Assembly (NCBI RefSeq): GCF_030534335.1
Contig: NZ_CP130565.1
Span: 2,377,501 to 2,441,500 of the forward strand
Reading direction: 5' to 3'
Source of the DNA: Marivirga harenae
GTDB lineage: Bacteria > Bacteroidota > Bacteroidia > Cytophagales > Cyclobacteriaceae
DNA length: 64,000 bases
A program made the position numbers and the translations under genes. Of this stretch, positions 9,116 through 17,400 are shown piece after piece (position 1 is the first letter of the stretch; each line of letters begins with the position of its first letter). The notes under the pieces are model-generated. The model saw nothing but the letters and a program-made list of their open reading frames with translations, had not been told where the DNA came from and ran no database searches.

Positions 9116-10387
9116 TTATTTTCTTTTAAGTTCTTCAATTCTTTTCTTGTAGTGATCGTTATCACTTATTTCATCAGCTTTTTGCACATATTTTAAAGCA
9201 TTCGAAATATCATTTTGAGCTTCATAATAATCAGCCATTGAATCATAAGCATTTGCACTTTTCGGATAGTACTCAATAGCCAATTCGAAATACATTTTCG
9301 CTTTTTCAGCTTGTTGCATATCCATATTCATATAACCTGACATAGCTAGGAGTTCCTCAGGGTAAGGCGGTTTGTCATATCCAAAATGTTCATTGAGCTT
9401 TTTCTCTCTATATTTTATGATGCTATAAAGTTCTTCCTTTGGGGTGTCAAATGAATTTATTTTATCAGTATTTTCCATTTGATACCATTCAAATAGCGAA
9501 ATTAACCCGTCCATAATTGAAGGGAAAGGGACTGTGCCATGGATGTCGTTCGGATAAAATTTCCAGTCTAGCGATAAACCCTTCTTAGCATTTTGTTTAG
9601 CTATATTTGAGAAGGTAATATTAGACCTTGGGAATAAGGTATAGTCTGTGGTGTCTTGCATTACATTGTCTATCGTTATTTGCGAGTTCTGCATATGTAG
9701 TTGTCCACTCAATGATATAAATAAGGCTTTGTTTGTATAATTCTGGTTTGCAAATACGTCTTGAGCCTCTTTCAATAGCTTTTGATTGTCCCAATCTAGA
9801 CTTGGATCTATGGCTAAATAATTCGAAAATAAATCGGGTTGATTAAGTAGTGTGGAAATCGTAAATAAACCTCCATAGGAATGACCAATCAGGGTTCTGT
9901 AATTAGTGACTGGATATTTTCTTTCAATAAAAGGAATTAGCTCTTTCTCAATGAACTTCCTGAAATTGTCTGCCTCTCCGTTTTTTTCATTGAAGGGCAT
10001 ACCATATTTGGTGGTTATGGTGGAAGTAGTGAGGTCTCGAATCCTGTTTTTATCATTAGCAATACCCACAAGTACCATATCGGGTGTAAAACCACCGCTA
10101 TAATAATTTTGAACATCGTTTACAGTAGGTAGAAATATTTCTCCATCTAAAATAAATGCTACGGGGTATTTTTGATTTTTATCTGCATTATAGTTAGCGG
10201 GTATTTGCACATAAAACTTTCTTGACTCATCAAGTATTTCAGAATAGAGGCTATCCGCAACACCCACTTTTTGTAAAAATTGTTGATTTTGATTTATCTG
10301 AGCTTGTATGAATTCTTGAAAGAAAACAATGAACCCCATTGTCAATGCTATTTTTAATCCTTTTGTCATTTTATTGCTTTTATTCAT
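9116..10387 (-). CDS. Secreted alpha/beta-hydrolase (esterase D-like) with C-terminal TPR, paralogue 2
   Basis: A 423-aa paralogue of the gene at 1606 with the same layout: signal peptide (about 1-29), alpha/beta-hydrolase domain (about 40-295) with nucleophile elbow G168-H-S170-Y-G-G, a PNDIHGTVPFPS histidine segment, and a C-terminal TPR-like repeat. The elbow here is the canonical GxSxG with GG, whereas the 1606 paralogue has SHAG. Role inferred as secreted ester or peptide-ester hydrolysis; substrate unknown. A further copy exists as a remnant at 17165-17362. An alternative start is the ATG six codons downstream. The gene is followed by attC-like site (d). Confidence 0.82.
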   Translation of the reverse strand: MNKSNKMTKGLKIALTMGFIVFFQEFIQAQINQNQQFLQKVGVADSLYSEILDESRKFYVQIPANYNADKNQKYPVAFILDGEIFLPTVNDVQNYYSGGFTPDMVLVGIANDKNRIRDLTTSTITTKYGMPFNEKNGEADNFRKFIEKELIPFIERKYPVTNYRTLIGHSYGGLFTISTLLNQPDLFSNYLAIDPSLDWDNQKLLKEAQDVFANQNYTNKALFISLSGQLHMQNSQITIDNVMQDTTDYTLFPRSNITFSNIAKQNAKKGLSLDWKFYPNDIHGTVPFPSIMDGLISLFEWYQMENTDKINSFDTPKEELYSIIKYREKKLNEHFGYDKPPYPEELLAMSGYMNMDMQQAEKAKMYFELAIEYYPKSANAYDSMADYYEAQNDISNALKYVQKADEISDNDHYKKRIEELKRK

Positions 10388-10406
10388 TCTTGTTGTCTTT
10401 AATTTT

Positions 10407-10530
10407 GTATAACAGTATAAATATGTGTTTTATACGTTTTGAAGCACTTTTCTGTCCATCGGAGCTAAAGTTCGCCACGGAGAGAAAAACTTGCTGGCAG
10501 CCGTTCACCCGTCATAAACTATATGCGTCT
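10407..10530 (-). other. Weak attC-like site (e)
   Basis: The arms CGTCATAAACTATATG (10510-10525) and AATATGTGTTTTATACG (10420-10436) pair imperfectly. The minus-strand end has GTTATAC, but the other box is poor. Position after the 10551 gene and before the 9116 gene fits a cassette boundary. Confidence 0.28.
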
Positions 10531-10550
10531 TAAGTATAGAAATCATTAAA

Positions 10551-11003
10551 TTAGAGCATCTTTCCAGAGATTTCAGCTTGAGCATCTTTGCTACGACCCA
10601 TAATTGAACCAATGACCATTCCACCAATTAAACCTATAGAAATCCCTAACGAGCGTTCTATGTTAGATAAAATTGCAACTCCAAATAGTAAACCAAATAC
10701 TAATCCTAGTCCACCATATAAAGTTGTGTAATACCCTTTTGTAGTTAAGGAAAATGTGTCTTTTAAATATTTTTTAAAATCATTAATCGCTTTCTTGTAA
10801 TATTTTTTTCTGTTCACAGAGTTCGATTTAAAATTAAGATTATCTAATTCTGTTTCTATAGATTGAATATCATTTTCAGGTAAATCTTTCTTTTGTACAC
10901 TACTTATAATTTGAATAAATTCTTGGTAAACCTTTTTCTCAGATTTACTATTTGTCTCAGCTTCTAAACTTTCAAAAAAGTTAATTGCATTTTTAAGTGT
11001 CAT
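10551..11003 (-). CDS. Unknown protein with C-terminal membrane hairpin
   Basis: A 150-aa protein not recognised. The first about 90 residues are charged and helical, with a likely coiled tendency. Two hydrophobic segments follow (about 92-110 and 118-134), glycine-rich (GGLGLVFGLLFG, IGLIGGMVIGSIMG), which suggests a membrane hairpin with a cytosolic N-terminal domain. It follows the membrane protein gene at 11009 with a gap of only 5 bp, so the two are probably co-transcribed and may be one two-gene cassette. Confidence 0.6.
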   Translation of the reverse strand: MTLKNAINFFESLEAETNSKSEKKVYQEFIQIISSVQKKDLPENDIQSIETELDNLNFKSNSVNRKKYYKKAINDFKKYLKDTFSLTTKGYYTTLYGGLGLVFGLLFGVAILSNIERSLGISIGLIGGMVIGSIMGRSKDAQAEISGKML

Positions 11004-11008
11004 AATTT

Positions 11009-11407
11009 TTAAGCTTTTTTTTCTATTCTGGATGGATTAGTTATTAAGACATAACCAAATAGTATTGCGAAAACGGAATAGGCTACAGTTAACGAAATAA
11101 CTATTTCTGAATGGGTATGAATTTTAGTAATTATTTTAATTAGAGCTAATGCTCCAACTGCAAAATGCATGAAATTCCCAATAGCGATAGGCCTATTGTA
11201 AATGCCGCCAATTAGAGATCCTTTTGCCATCCAATTCAACATTGTGAATCCGAGATAAAGTGCACCTAATAATTGTAGTGACAAAATTGATATTGGGTTT
11301 GGTGTTGCGCTCAGACCTGAGATAATTTCATCAGGTATAAACGTGAAAGTGATTCCTAAAGCACCTAAAAAAATACAACTTGAAATCATTACTATTTTTA
11401 TGTTCAT
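11009..11407 (-). CDS. Small four-helix membrane protein, function unknown
   Basis: A 132-aa protein with four predicted membrane helices (about residues 5-25, 42-62, 75-95, 103-123) and almost no soluble domain. I do not recognise a family with certainty; it resembles small DUF4345-like or DoxX-like inner-membrane proteins only in general shape. It is the first gene of a probable pair with the gene at 10551 (5-bp gap). attC-like site (f) lies just upstream. Confidence 0.6.
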   Translation of the reverse strand: MNIKIVMISSCIFLGALGITFTFIPDEIISGLSATPNPISILSLQLLGALYLGFTMLNWMAKGSLIGGIYNRPIAIGNFMHFAVGALALIKIITKIHTHSEIVISLTVAYSVFAILFGYVLITNPSRIEKKA

Positions 11408-11424
11408 TCTTTTTATTTTGGAGT

Positions 11425-11555
11425 GTCAACCGGTTTTGTGTATGATCTTTTTGCGCGTTTAAGCAACTAATTTTGCAAATACCATCCGAATAGAAAATCA
11501 GAGTGGATTTTTGAAAGTAGGCTAGAACTAGCACTGAATTATACACTTTGATGCC
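11425..11555 (-). other. attC-like recombination site (f)
   Basis: GTGTATGAT (left) pairs with ATTATACAC (right). The minus-strand ends are GGCATC and GGTTGAC, weaker boxes than at sites (a) and (b). It begins 2 bp after the stop of the serine hydrolase at 11557, in cassette position. Confidence 0.45.
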
Positions 11556-11556
11556 A

Positions 11557-12984
11557 TTAGTTTGTTTTTACATTTATTTTTTCAATTCTGTTTATCATTT
11601 CTTCTGCATTTGTATTTTCAGGATTGAGTTCTAAAGATTTTTGATAGCTTATTTTTGATAATTCAAATTGGTTATTTAGGAAATAACTTTCACCCATACT
11701 ATCAAATGCATTTGATGAATTTGGGAATTCTGAGATAAGCAATGTGAAAATCCTAATGGCCTCTTCTGTTTGACCTTTCTTTATCAAATCATAGCCAAGT
11801 TGGTTTAATTCATTTTCATCCGAAAAATTATATTCCGAAAAATTTTGCTTTTTTAAGTTTTTATAAAGCTGAATTCCCTCACTAGTATTATCATAACATT
11901 TTTCTCTAATTGCGAGATAAATAGACTTCTGTGGTATTGAAAAGGAATTGCCTTTTAAAATATTTTCGACTGCATCAGTTATTTCTCGAAGCTTGCGGTT
12001 TTTATTATTTGTCATTAAAACGATTGATAAATCTTTTTTCACATTAAAATGGATAAAAGATTCATAATTGAAAGACGATCCATGATGTTGATGAATTAGC
12101 AAAGTGTCATTCTCAATTACCCCAATTCCTAAAGCAGAAGAACTTTCCTTAGAATGCGAATCAAATAAAGTAATTAATGATTTATCAGATATAAACTGTC
12201 CTGAATGTAAGTTGATTATCCATTTATACATATCATTTGCAGTAGGGTTTACCCAACCAGAGAATTCGATATCCATTTCTCTATCATTTACAAAAGCATT
12301 ATTAAATGCGGTTACTAAATTAGGGTTTTGAGTATCCGCGTCAATAATAGTATTTGTCATACCGCCAGGAATAAGTAGGTTTTTTTGAATGAAATCATTA
12401 AAACTCATTCCAGATACTTGTTCAATAATTCTTCTTTGTAGGAAAACATTATTGTTACTGTACAAGTAATCTGTGCCAGGTTTAAAACTTAGATGTTTAA
12501 TATTTTTTAATTCGTTATAGATATCATGGTCATTTTTAACATTGTTCCAGTTGATTCTTGGCAGTCCACTAGTATATTGAAGTAGATGCCTAATACTAAT
12601 GGTATTTGACCATTCTGGTAATTGCAATTCAAAATTTGAGATTTTATCATCCAGATGAAGTAACCCTCTTTCATTTAAAATCATTATCGCAACAGCGTTG
12701 AATTCTTTTGCTATAGAACCAATGTTAAATAATGAGTTTCTACTAAGTTTTTTTGATCTAGAGGCATCTGAATATCCAAATTCATTTTGATATATAATAT
12801 TATTGCCCTTTGCAATAAGAATATTCCCGTTGAATAATCCACGATCAAATGACACTTTCATCAATGTGTCTATTTGGTTTATTGTTGTTTCAGACAAATA
12901 CTTTGCTGTCGGATTGTTTTTGTTTTGACAGTTTGTGAAAAAGATTATTGATGTTAGAAAAAAGAGAGTTTTTATTTTATTCAT
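11557..12984 (-). CDS. Serine hydrolase lipoprotein with C-terminal TPR
   Basis: I start the gene at the ATG at 12982-12984. A TTG nine codons upstream also opens the frame, but the ATG starts a normal lipoprotein signal (MNKIKTLFF to TNCQ). The 475-aa product has a beta-lactamase/penicillin-binding fold with S90-I-A-K93 as the SxxK motif and a YSNN motif near residue 155, then a C-terminal TPR tail (about 375-475) like that of the esterases in this region. Probably an envelope peptidase or esterase; substrate unknown. The SRPBCC gene upstream ends 23 bp before the ATG, so the two may be transcribed together. Confidence 0.83.
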   Translation of the reverse strand: MNKIKTLFFLTSIIFFTNCQNKNNPTAKYLSETTINQIDTLMKVSFDRGLFNGNILIAKGNNIIYQNEFGYSDASRSKKLSRNSLFNIGSIAKEFNAVAIMILNERGLLHLDDKISNFELQLPEWSNTISIRHLLQYTSGLPRINWNNVKNDHDIYNELKNIKHLSFKPGTDYLYSNNNVFLQRRIIEQVSGMSFNDFIQKNLLIPGGMTNTIIDADTQNPNLVTAFNNAFVNDREMDIEFSGWVNPTANDMYKWIINLHSGQFISDKSLITLFDSHSKESSSALGIGVIENDTLLIHQHHGSSFNYESFIHFNVKKDLSIVLMTNNKNRKLREITDAVENILKGNSFSIPQKSIYLAIREKCYDNTSEGIQLYKNLKKQNFSEYNFSDENELNQLGYDLIKKGQTEEAIRIFTLLISEFPNSSNAFDSMGESYFLNNQFELSKISYQKSLELNPENTNAEEMINRIEKINVKTN

Positions 12985-13007
12985 TTTGATATTTATTGTT
13001 GACAGTA

Positions 13008-13505
13008 TCAATTAGATAAGAGCTCATCGATGCGACAGTAACCCATTTCCATTGCATCACCCATCCCAGTTGCCAAGGCTTCGTCACGTTCCTTTTTAGA
13101 ACCATATTCAATCAATGTTCTAACGTTGGTACTTTCACCTACTGGTTCAAAAGTTAATGTGACTACAGTACTTTTAGTGATTCCTCCTTTCGAACTTCCA
13201 ATCTTATGCTGCTCGTCTTGCACTATCTTTTGATGTGTTGCGATTTTACGAAAGGCGCCTGTAATGTCAATTTCTAATCCTTCTACTTCATTTCGAAAAA
13301 CGTTCCTATAGATACCACCGATTCGAAAATCTATTTCGCATATCGGCATTGACCATCCAGGAGGGCCAAGCATCCATTGACTAACCAAGCTTGTATTGGT
13401 GAAAGGTTTCCAGACAGATTCTACTGATGAATCAAATTTCCTTATTACCTCAACCTTTGTTTCAGAAAGGCTTATTACAACCGCTGGTTTCATATTTATC
13501 CTCAT
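13008..13505 (-). CDS. SRPBCC/AHSA1-like domain protein
   Basis: A 165-aa single-domain protein with the START/Bet v1-like pattern of AHSA1 proteins: VEVIRKFDSSVESVWKPFTN at the start, SQWMLGPPGW in the middle, and a C-terminal helix with MGYCRIDELL. Such proteins have a hydrophobic ligand cavity; no ligand can be inferred here. The ATG at 13505 has an alternative four codons downstream (13493). It lies upstream of the serine hydrolase gene with little spacing. Confidence 0.78.
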   Translation of the reverse strand: MRINMKPAVVISLSETKVEVIRKFDSSVESVWKPFTNTSLVSQWMLGPPGWSMPICEIDFRIGGIYRNVFRNEVEGLEIDITGAFRKIATHQKIVQDEQHKIGSSKGGITKSTVVTLTFEPVGESTNVRTLIEYGSKKERDEALATGMGDAMEMGYCRIDELLSN

Positions 13506-13593
13506 TTTTATGTTGTGTTAAAATTTCATCTTAGTTTAGTCTCAAGCGCAGTGGCCAAAAGAGTATTTCGTATGCTTATTATTGTAAGCCGTT

Positions 13594-14169
13594 TTATCTA
13601 AACTGTTTTGGTTTCATCTGTACACTCGCGTTTTCAACGATTTCCGAAATTCGTTTATTTCTTGTGTTATCTCTCTTAGCCGAAGCAACCCAGTAGAGAA
13701 ATCCCTTTTTAGAAGACTTATTTAGACTTTCAAAGTATTGCATTGCTCCTTTCTTTCTTCTTAGTTCTCGTTCTAGGTCTTCAGGTATCTCTAGCCTTTC
13801 AACAGTATCTAGAATTGTCCACGAGCCATTTTCTTTTGCGACTTCAATGCTTTTAAAGCCAGCATCTTTCATAAGTCCCTGGTCAATTAAGTTTTTTACT
13901 TTATCCTTATTCACTTTTGACCAATTACTTTTCGGCCTTCTTTTACTAAAATATTGTATGAATCGCTCATCATCTATTGTCTTTTTAGTGCTGTCAATCC
14001 AACCAAAGCAAAGAGATTCGTCAACAGATTCACTCCAACTGAGATTGAAATTTGGAGTGCTTCTTTTATAAAAAACCAACCAAACGGCATCCTTTTCTTT
14101 ATGATTCAATTCGAGCCAGTCTCTCCACTCTTCTCTACTACTTGGACAAATTTCTTCCGCTTCTTTCAT
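13594..14169 (-). CDS. YdeI/OmpD-associated family protein
   Basis: A 191-aa soluble protein. The N-terminal EEWRDWLELNHKEKDAVWLV and the following ESLCFGWIDSTKK are characteristic of the YdeI/OmpD-associated family, and the C-terminal basic helix (KRDNTRNKRISEIVE) also fits. Some family members have been linked to protection from cationic peptides or bacteriocins, but the molecular role is not settled. It follows the P-loop kinase gene (30-bp gap), so co-transcription is possible. Confidence 0.8.
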   Translation of the reverse strand: MKEAEEICPSSREEWRDWLELNHKEKDAVWLVFYKRSTPNFNLSWSESVDESLCFGWIDSTKKTIDDERFIQYFSKRRPKSNWSKVNKDKVKNLIDQGLMKDAGFKSIEVAKENGSWTILDTVERLEIPEDLERELRRKKGAMQYFESLNKSSKKGFLYWVASAKRDNTRNKRISEIVENASVQMKPKQFR

Positions 14170-14199
14170 TCTGAGTTCTCTAATGTTAAGTACTGGCTC

Positions 14200-14706
14200 T
14201 TATTCTTTAGGGTTGGTATCTATTATTACGGCATTCGTTAATTCGCTGTCTGTTGGCTTATGAAATTCCCCTTCCATAAAATCAAACATTCCTGCTGTTA
14301 CTTCGAATGAGAAAGTTGCACCTCTATTCACGTTTCTATCTAATACTCGTTTTCGTCTAAGTGGATGTTTTGCAGACACATAGTGTAATTGAATCTCTTT
14401 ACCGTTTTCCTCGGCTAATTGCAGGAATAATTTCCTTTTCTCTCGCTTAGTAAATCCAAGATCAAGTATCACATCACATCCTCGATTAGATATATCTTCT
14501 GATAATTCCCATATTAGTTTTTCGCATCTTTCAACTCTTTCCATAATCCATTTTAGATTCATTGACTTAGGAAGATCATCTCCATACAATTTCCACATCC
14601 AATTATCTATTCCCAAATGAATTCCTTTAACTTCGTCTGCTAATTTCTTTGAATATGTTGATTTTCCTGCCCCTTGAGGTCCAAAAACAATATGTATTTT
14701 ACTCAT
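14200..14706 (-). CDS. Small P-loop kinase/ATPase (zeta-toxin or phosphotransferase-like)
   Basis: A 168-aa protein opening with MSKIHIVFGPQGAGKST, a canonical Walker A motif (residues 9-17). The core VILDLGFTK resembles the Walker B strand of shikimate-kinase/zeta/chloramphenicol-phosphotransferase-type P-loop proteins, and HPLRRKRVLDRN is a likely lid arginine segment. It probably phosphorylates a small molecule; no partner antitoxin or resistance context is visible. Many such genes occur singly in Bacteroidota accessory DNA. Confidence 0.78.
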   Translation of the reverse strand: MSKIHIVFGPQGAGKSTYSKKLADEVKGIHLGIDNWMWKLYGDDLPKSMNLKWIMERVERCEKLIWELSEDISNRGCDVILDLGFTKREKRKLFLQLAEENGKEIQLHYVSAKHPLRRKRVLDRNVNRGATFSFEVTAGMFDFMEGEFHKPTDSELTNAVIIDTNPKE

Positions 14707-14794
14707 TCAGTTTTTCTTATTATGGTTTTTTCTTCCTGCTTGCACCTAACATCAGGATAACAGAGGCTCTGCTATATCACTTATATCACTAATG

Positions 14795-14946
14795 TTTTTT
14801 GGCAGTTTTACTTCATTGTAAAACCAGATTCCTAAAACTCCGGTTTGTACTCCGAACGTTGATAATTCAACACTTGTGTCTTGAGATTTGGCGAGCAAAA
14901 ATGGTCCGCGCAAAGTCAAGGTTAATAATGCTGTTTTCATATGCAT
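14795..14946 (-). pseudogene. Truncated copy of the outer-membrane barrel at 7080
   Basis: The first about 50 residues repeat those of the gene at 7080 (TSVELSTFGVQTGVLGIW against TSVEQSTFGLQTGVLGIW), then similarity stops at EVKLPKN and a short unrelated tail ends the frame at 14752. The barrel is missing, so this is a non-functional fragment. It ends near a minus-strand GTTAGGT box (about 14747), which could be part of a decayed attC site. The regulator upstream (15104-16909) is intact, the reverse of the situation at 7080. Confidence 0.75.
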
Positions 14947-15103
14947 TTTTTAGAAATTCGATTTCTGCAAAGCACTTCCCGTTATGATTCCTACCTCTGC
15001 TTTATCGAATTGATAATACAAAGATGGAGTGAAAAGGAAGACGAATCGTCCTGAAATGTAATTCAGAACTTAAAAGTGATATTAAAACCTGCTTTAAATA
15101 GGC

Positions 15104-16909
15104 TTAATTTTGATTAGCCTTCAGCCAGGCTTTTGGTGACATTCCTTCCTTATTTTTAAAGAAGGTATTGAATACCGATTTAGAATTGAAGCCGCTGTCA
15201 TAGGCTAGAGCTAAAAGGGTAAAGTGGCTATTTTCAGGATTTAGAGCAAGCGTTTTGAAGTGCTCCAAACGTAAACTATTGATGTATTCGTTGAAGTTTT
15301 GGCCGATTCGTTCATTCAGTAACCAAGAAATCTTGTTGCTGTTAATATTCAATTTTTCAGCTAGAGACCGTAAAGATAAAGAGGGGTTTAGAAACCAGTT
15401 TTCTTCCTTCATTCCTTTTTCTATAATGCCTAATGCTGTCTTGATTTCAGCATCTGCCATTAAGGCTTTAGTAGAGGTGATTTGTATTTGTATTTCAGAA
15501 TTAGGCGGCAATAGTTCTACACGGAAAGCAGTTTGTACCAAATCTTGAAATCGCTGATATTGATGTAAAGGTTTAAGCAGCGGAATATTCATAAAGTTTA
15601 TGATTTGACCGGTACGCATTTTGATGTTTTCTTCCAAAAAGTCCAATGCCATTTCGTGTTTCCCTAAATGGACCATCAAAAACAGTGGCCAGGGGAAAAG
15701 TGCTTCCCCAATCTCTTTTTTTATCATTGAACTAGCCCGGCTGATATCAACATTGATCTTATCTTCCGAATTGACCAGTTGGTACAATACTCGGCATTCT
15801 TCTGGTCTCTCTGCCAAAGGAGTTTTATCTAAGAAATTATTTAGTTTTTCGTAATCTTTCGTAAGAATTAAGCAGATTTGTTTTAATGCGATAGAATGTG
15901 TGAAATCAGGATTGATGCTCAATGAGGTCTCTAAACATTTAAGCGCTTCCGAATAGTCCTCTTTTAGATAGTAAATATTCGCTTTGGTAAAATAATGATT
16001 TGGAGACAAAGGGTTGATTCTTAAAATATTATCGGCATGCCATAGAGCTTTTTCGAAATAACCTATTGCCGTGTACAATTCGCATAAGCCTTCTTCTGCT
16101 TCCGTATAGGATGGATTAAGTTCTATTGCTTTTTGAAAAATCTTCTGGCCATTAATGAAATCCCAATGACCCCAAAAATGTAGTGTCGCTTGACCAAAAT
16201 GCCCTGTATAGGATTGTTTATCCAGCTTAAAACCTTTGTTAAGGTTCTCTTCTGACAACTGTAATAATCTTTTATTAGTTGTCCATGATCCATACATGGC
16301 ATAGCTATACACCAAACCAAAGAAAGGTAAAGCAAATGAGGGGTCTGTTGCTACGCATTGTTCATAGAGCGCTATTGAATTTACCATTCCTTGTCCATCC
16401 CACATTAAATGGTAGTAGCGACCTTTAAGATATAGGTCATAGGCTTCCATATTTTTAGTTGGTGCTTCAATTAAATGTTCTTGAATGTTGAGGTGACCAA
16501 AGTTTTCTCGGATCTGGTCAGCAATGCTTAAGCTGATTTCATCTTGTACTGCGAATATGTCCTCTAAATCGCGATCGAAATTTTTTGACCAAAAGTGAGT
16601 ACCGTCATCAGTACTGATCAACTGCGCTGTAATGCGAACCCTGTTTTTGGCTTTCCGTACGCTACCCTCCAAAACGGTACTTACTCCTAACTGATCACCA
16701 ATGGTTCGTACATCTATATTTTTATTCTTAAATGCAAAGGAAGATGTGCGGGCAATGACCTTCAGGCCTTTAACGGTGGTTAGGGCATTGATTATTTCTT
16801 CTGTAATGCCATCGCTAAAGTATTCGTTTTCAGGGTCAGCACTCATGTTAACAAAAGGCAGAACCACAATGGATTTATTGGATGATGATATGGACAGCTG
16901 GTCGTTCAT
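15104..16909 (-). CDS. Soluble TolB-like/TPR regulator with C-terminal AraC HTH
   Basis: A 601-aa cytoplasmic regulator without membrane segments. The domains are a TolB-like N-terminal domain of the adenylate-cyclase-associated type (about 12-150: SIVVLPFVNMSADPENEYFS, then VRITAQLISTDDGTHFWS), TPR repeats (about 165-450) and a C-terminal AraC/XylS-type double HTH (about 505-601). The ATG at 16909 is preceded by GAAGGAG with almost no spacing, and a stop lies 9 codons upstream, so no longer start exists. Likely controls the adjacent barrel gene, which is truncated here. The HTH is homologous to the remnant at 7859. Confidence 0.88.
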   Translation of the reverse strand: MNDQLSISSSNKSIVVLPFVNMSADPENEYFSDGITEEIINALTTVKGLKVIARTSSFAFKNKNIDVRTIGDQLGVSTVLEGSVRKAKNRVRITAQLISTDDGTHFWSKNFDRDLEDIFAVQDEISLSIADQIRENFGHLNIQEHLIEAPTKNMEAYDLYLKGRYYHLMWDGQGMVNSIALYEQCVATDPSFALPFFGLVYSYAMYGSWTTNKRLLQLSEENLNKGFKLDKQSYTGHFGQATLHFWGHWDFINGQKIFQKAIELNPSYTEAEEGLCELYTAIGYFEKALWHADNILRINPLSPNHYFTKANIYYLKEDYSEALKCLETSLSINPDFTHSIALKQICLILTKDYEKLNNFLDKTPLAERPEECRVLYQLVNSEDKINVDISRASSMIKKEIGEALFPWPLFLMVHLGKHEMALDFLEENIKMRTGQIINFMNIPLLKPLHQYQRFQDLVQTAFRVELLPPNSEIQIQITSTKALMADAEIKTALGIIEKGMKEENWFLNPSLSLRSLAEKLNINSNKISWLLNERIGQNFNEYINSLRLEHFKTLALNPENSHFTLLALAYDSGFNSKSVFNTFFKNKEGMSPKAWLKANQN

Positions 16910-16974
16910 CTCCTTCGATTCTTTATCTGGCTTCTGCTAATTGCCATTGGTTTTTTATGATTTTATTTTAATTA

Positions 16975-17100
16975 GCTATAAGGTTCTTGTATATGAGCAA
17001 TAGCAGATTTTAATCGGCTACTTTTCAGCTTACAATGTACATTAATTTACTGAAAAATGTTTTGAGTTAACACTCAAATCGCTATTGTATATTCAGCGAT
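16975..17100 (-). other. attC-like recombination site (j)
   Basis: TATATGAGCAATAGC (left) pairs with GCTATTGTATATTC (right). The minus-strand R' box is GAACCTTATAGC, one change from the GAACGTTATAGC expected by comparison with the other sites, so it may be inactive. It lies 3' of the esterase remnant, as sites (b) and (d) lie 3' of the intact esterases. Confidence 0.48.
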
Positions 17101-17164
17101 TCTTGGCTACTGGCTTTGTAATGGTTTTATTCTTTTTCTTTTGTATCGCGTTTATAGCTTCTTT

Positions 17165-17362
17165 AAGTTCTTTTTCTCTCTATGTAATGATGATAAAAAG
17201 GTCTTCTGTAGGAGTGTCAAATGATTTTATTTTATCTGTATTTGCCATTTGATACCATTCAAAAATTGAAATTATGCTGCCCATAATGGAAGGAAAAGGA
17301 ATTGTACCATGGATGTCCTTAGGATAAAATTTTCAATCAAAAGATAATCCGTTTTTAGCTGT
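17165..17362 (-). pseudogene. Remnant of a third esterase/TPR gene
   Basis: The minus-strand translation contains NGLSFD, a stop in place of tryptophan, KFYPKDIHGTIPFPSIMG, EWYQMANTDKIKSFDTPTED and REKELKEA. These match in order the segment of the 9116 esterase around its catalytic histidine (DWKFYPNDIHGTVPFPSIM, EWYQMENTDKINSFDTPKEE). Everything upstream, including the nucleophile, is gone and in-frame stops are present. This is a decayed copy, not a gene. Confidence 0.8.
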
Positions 17363-17400
17363 CTTATTTTTTTATTTTCCTATCCAATATTGACATATGG

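Noticed and set aside
13540-13592. Possible attC site between the SRPBCC and YdeI-like genes
   Set aside because: GCGCAGTGGCCAAAAGAG resembles part of the flank of site (b) in inverted form, but no paired arms or AAC/GTT boxes could be built.
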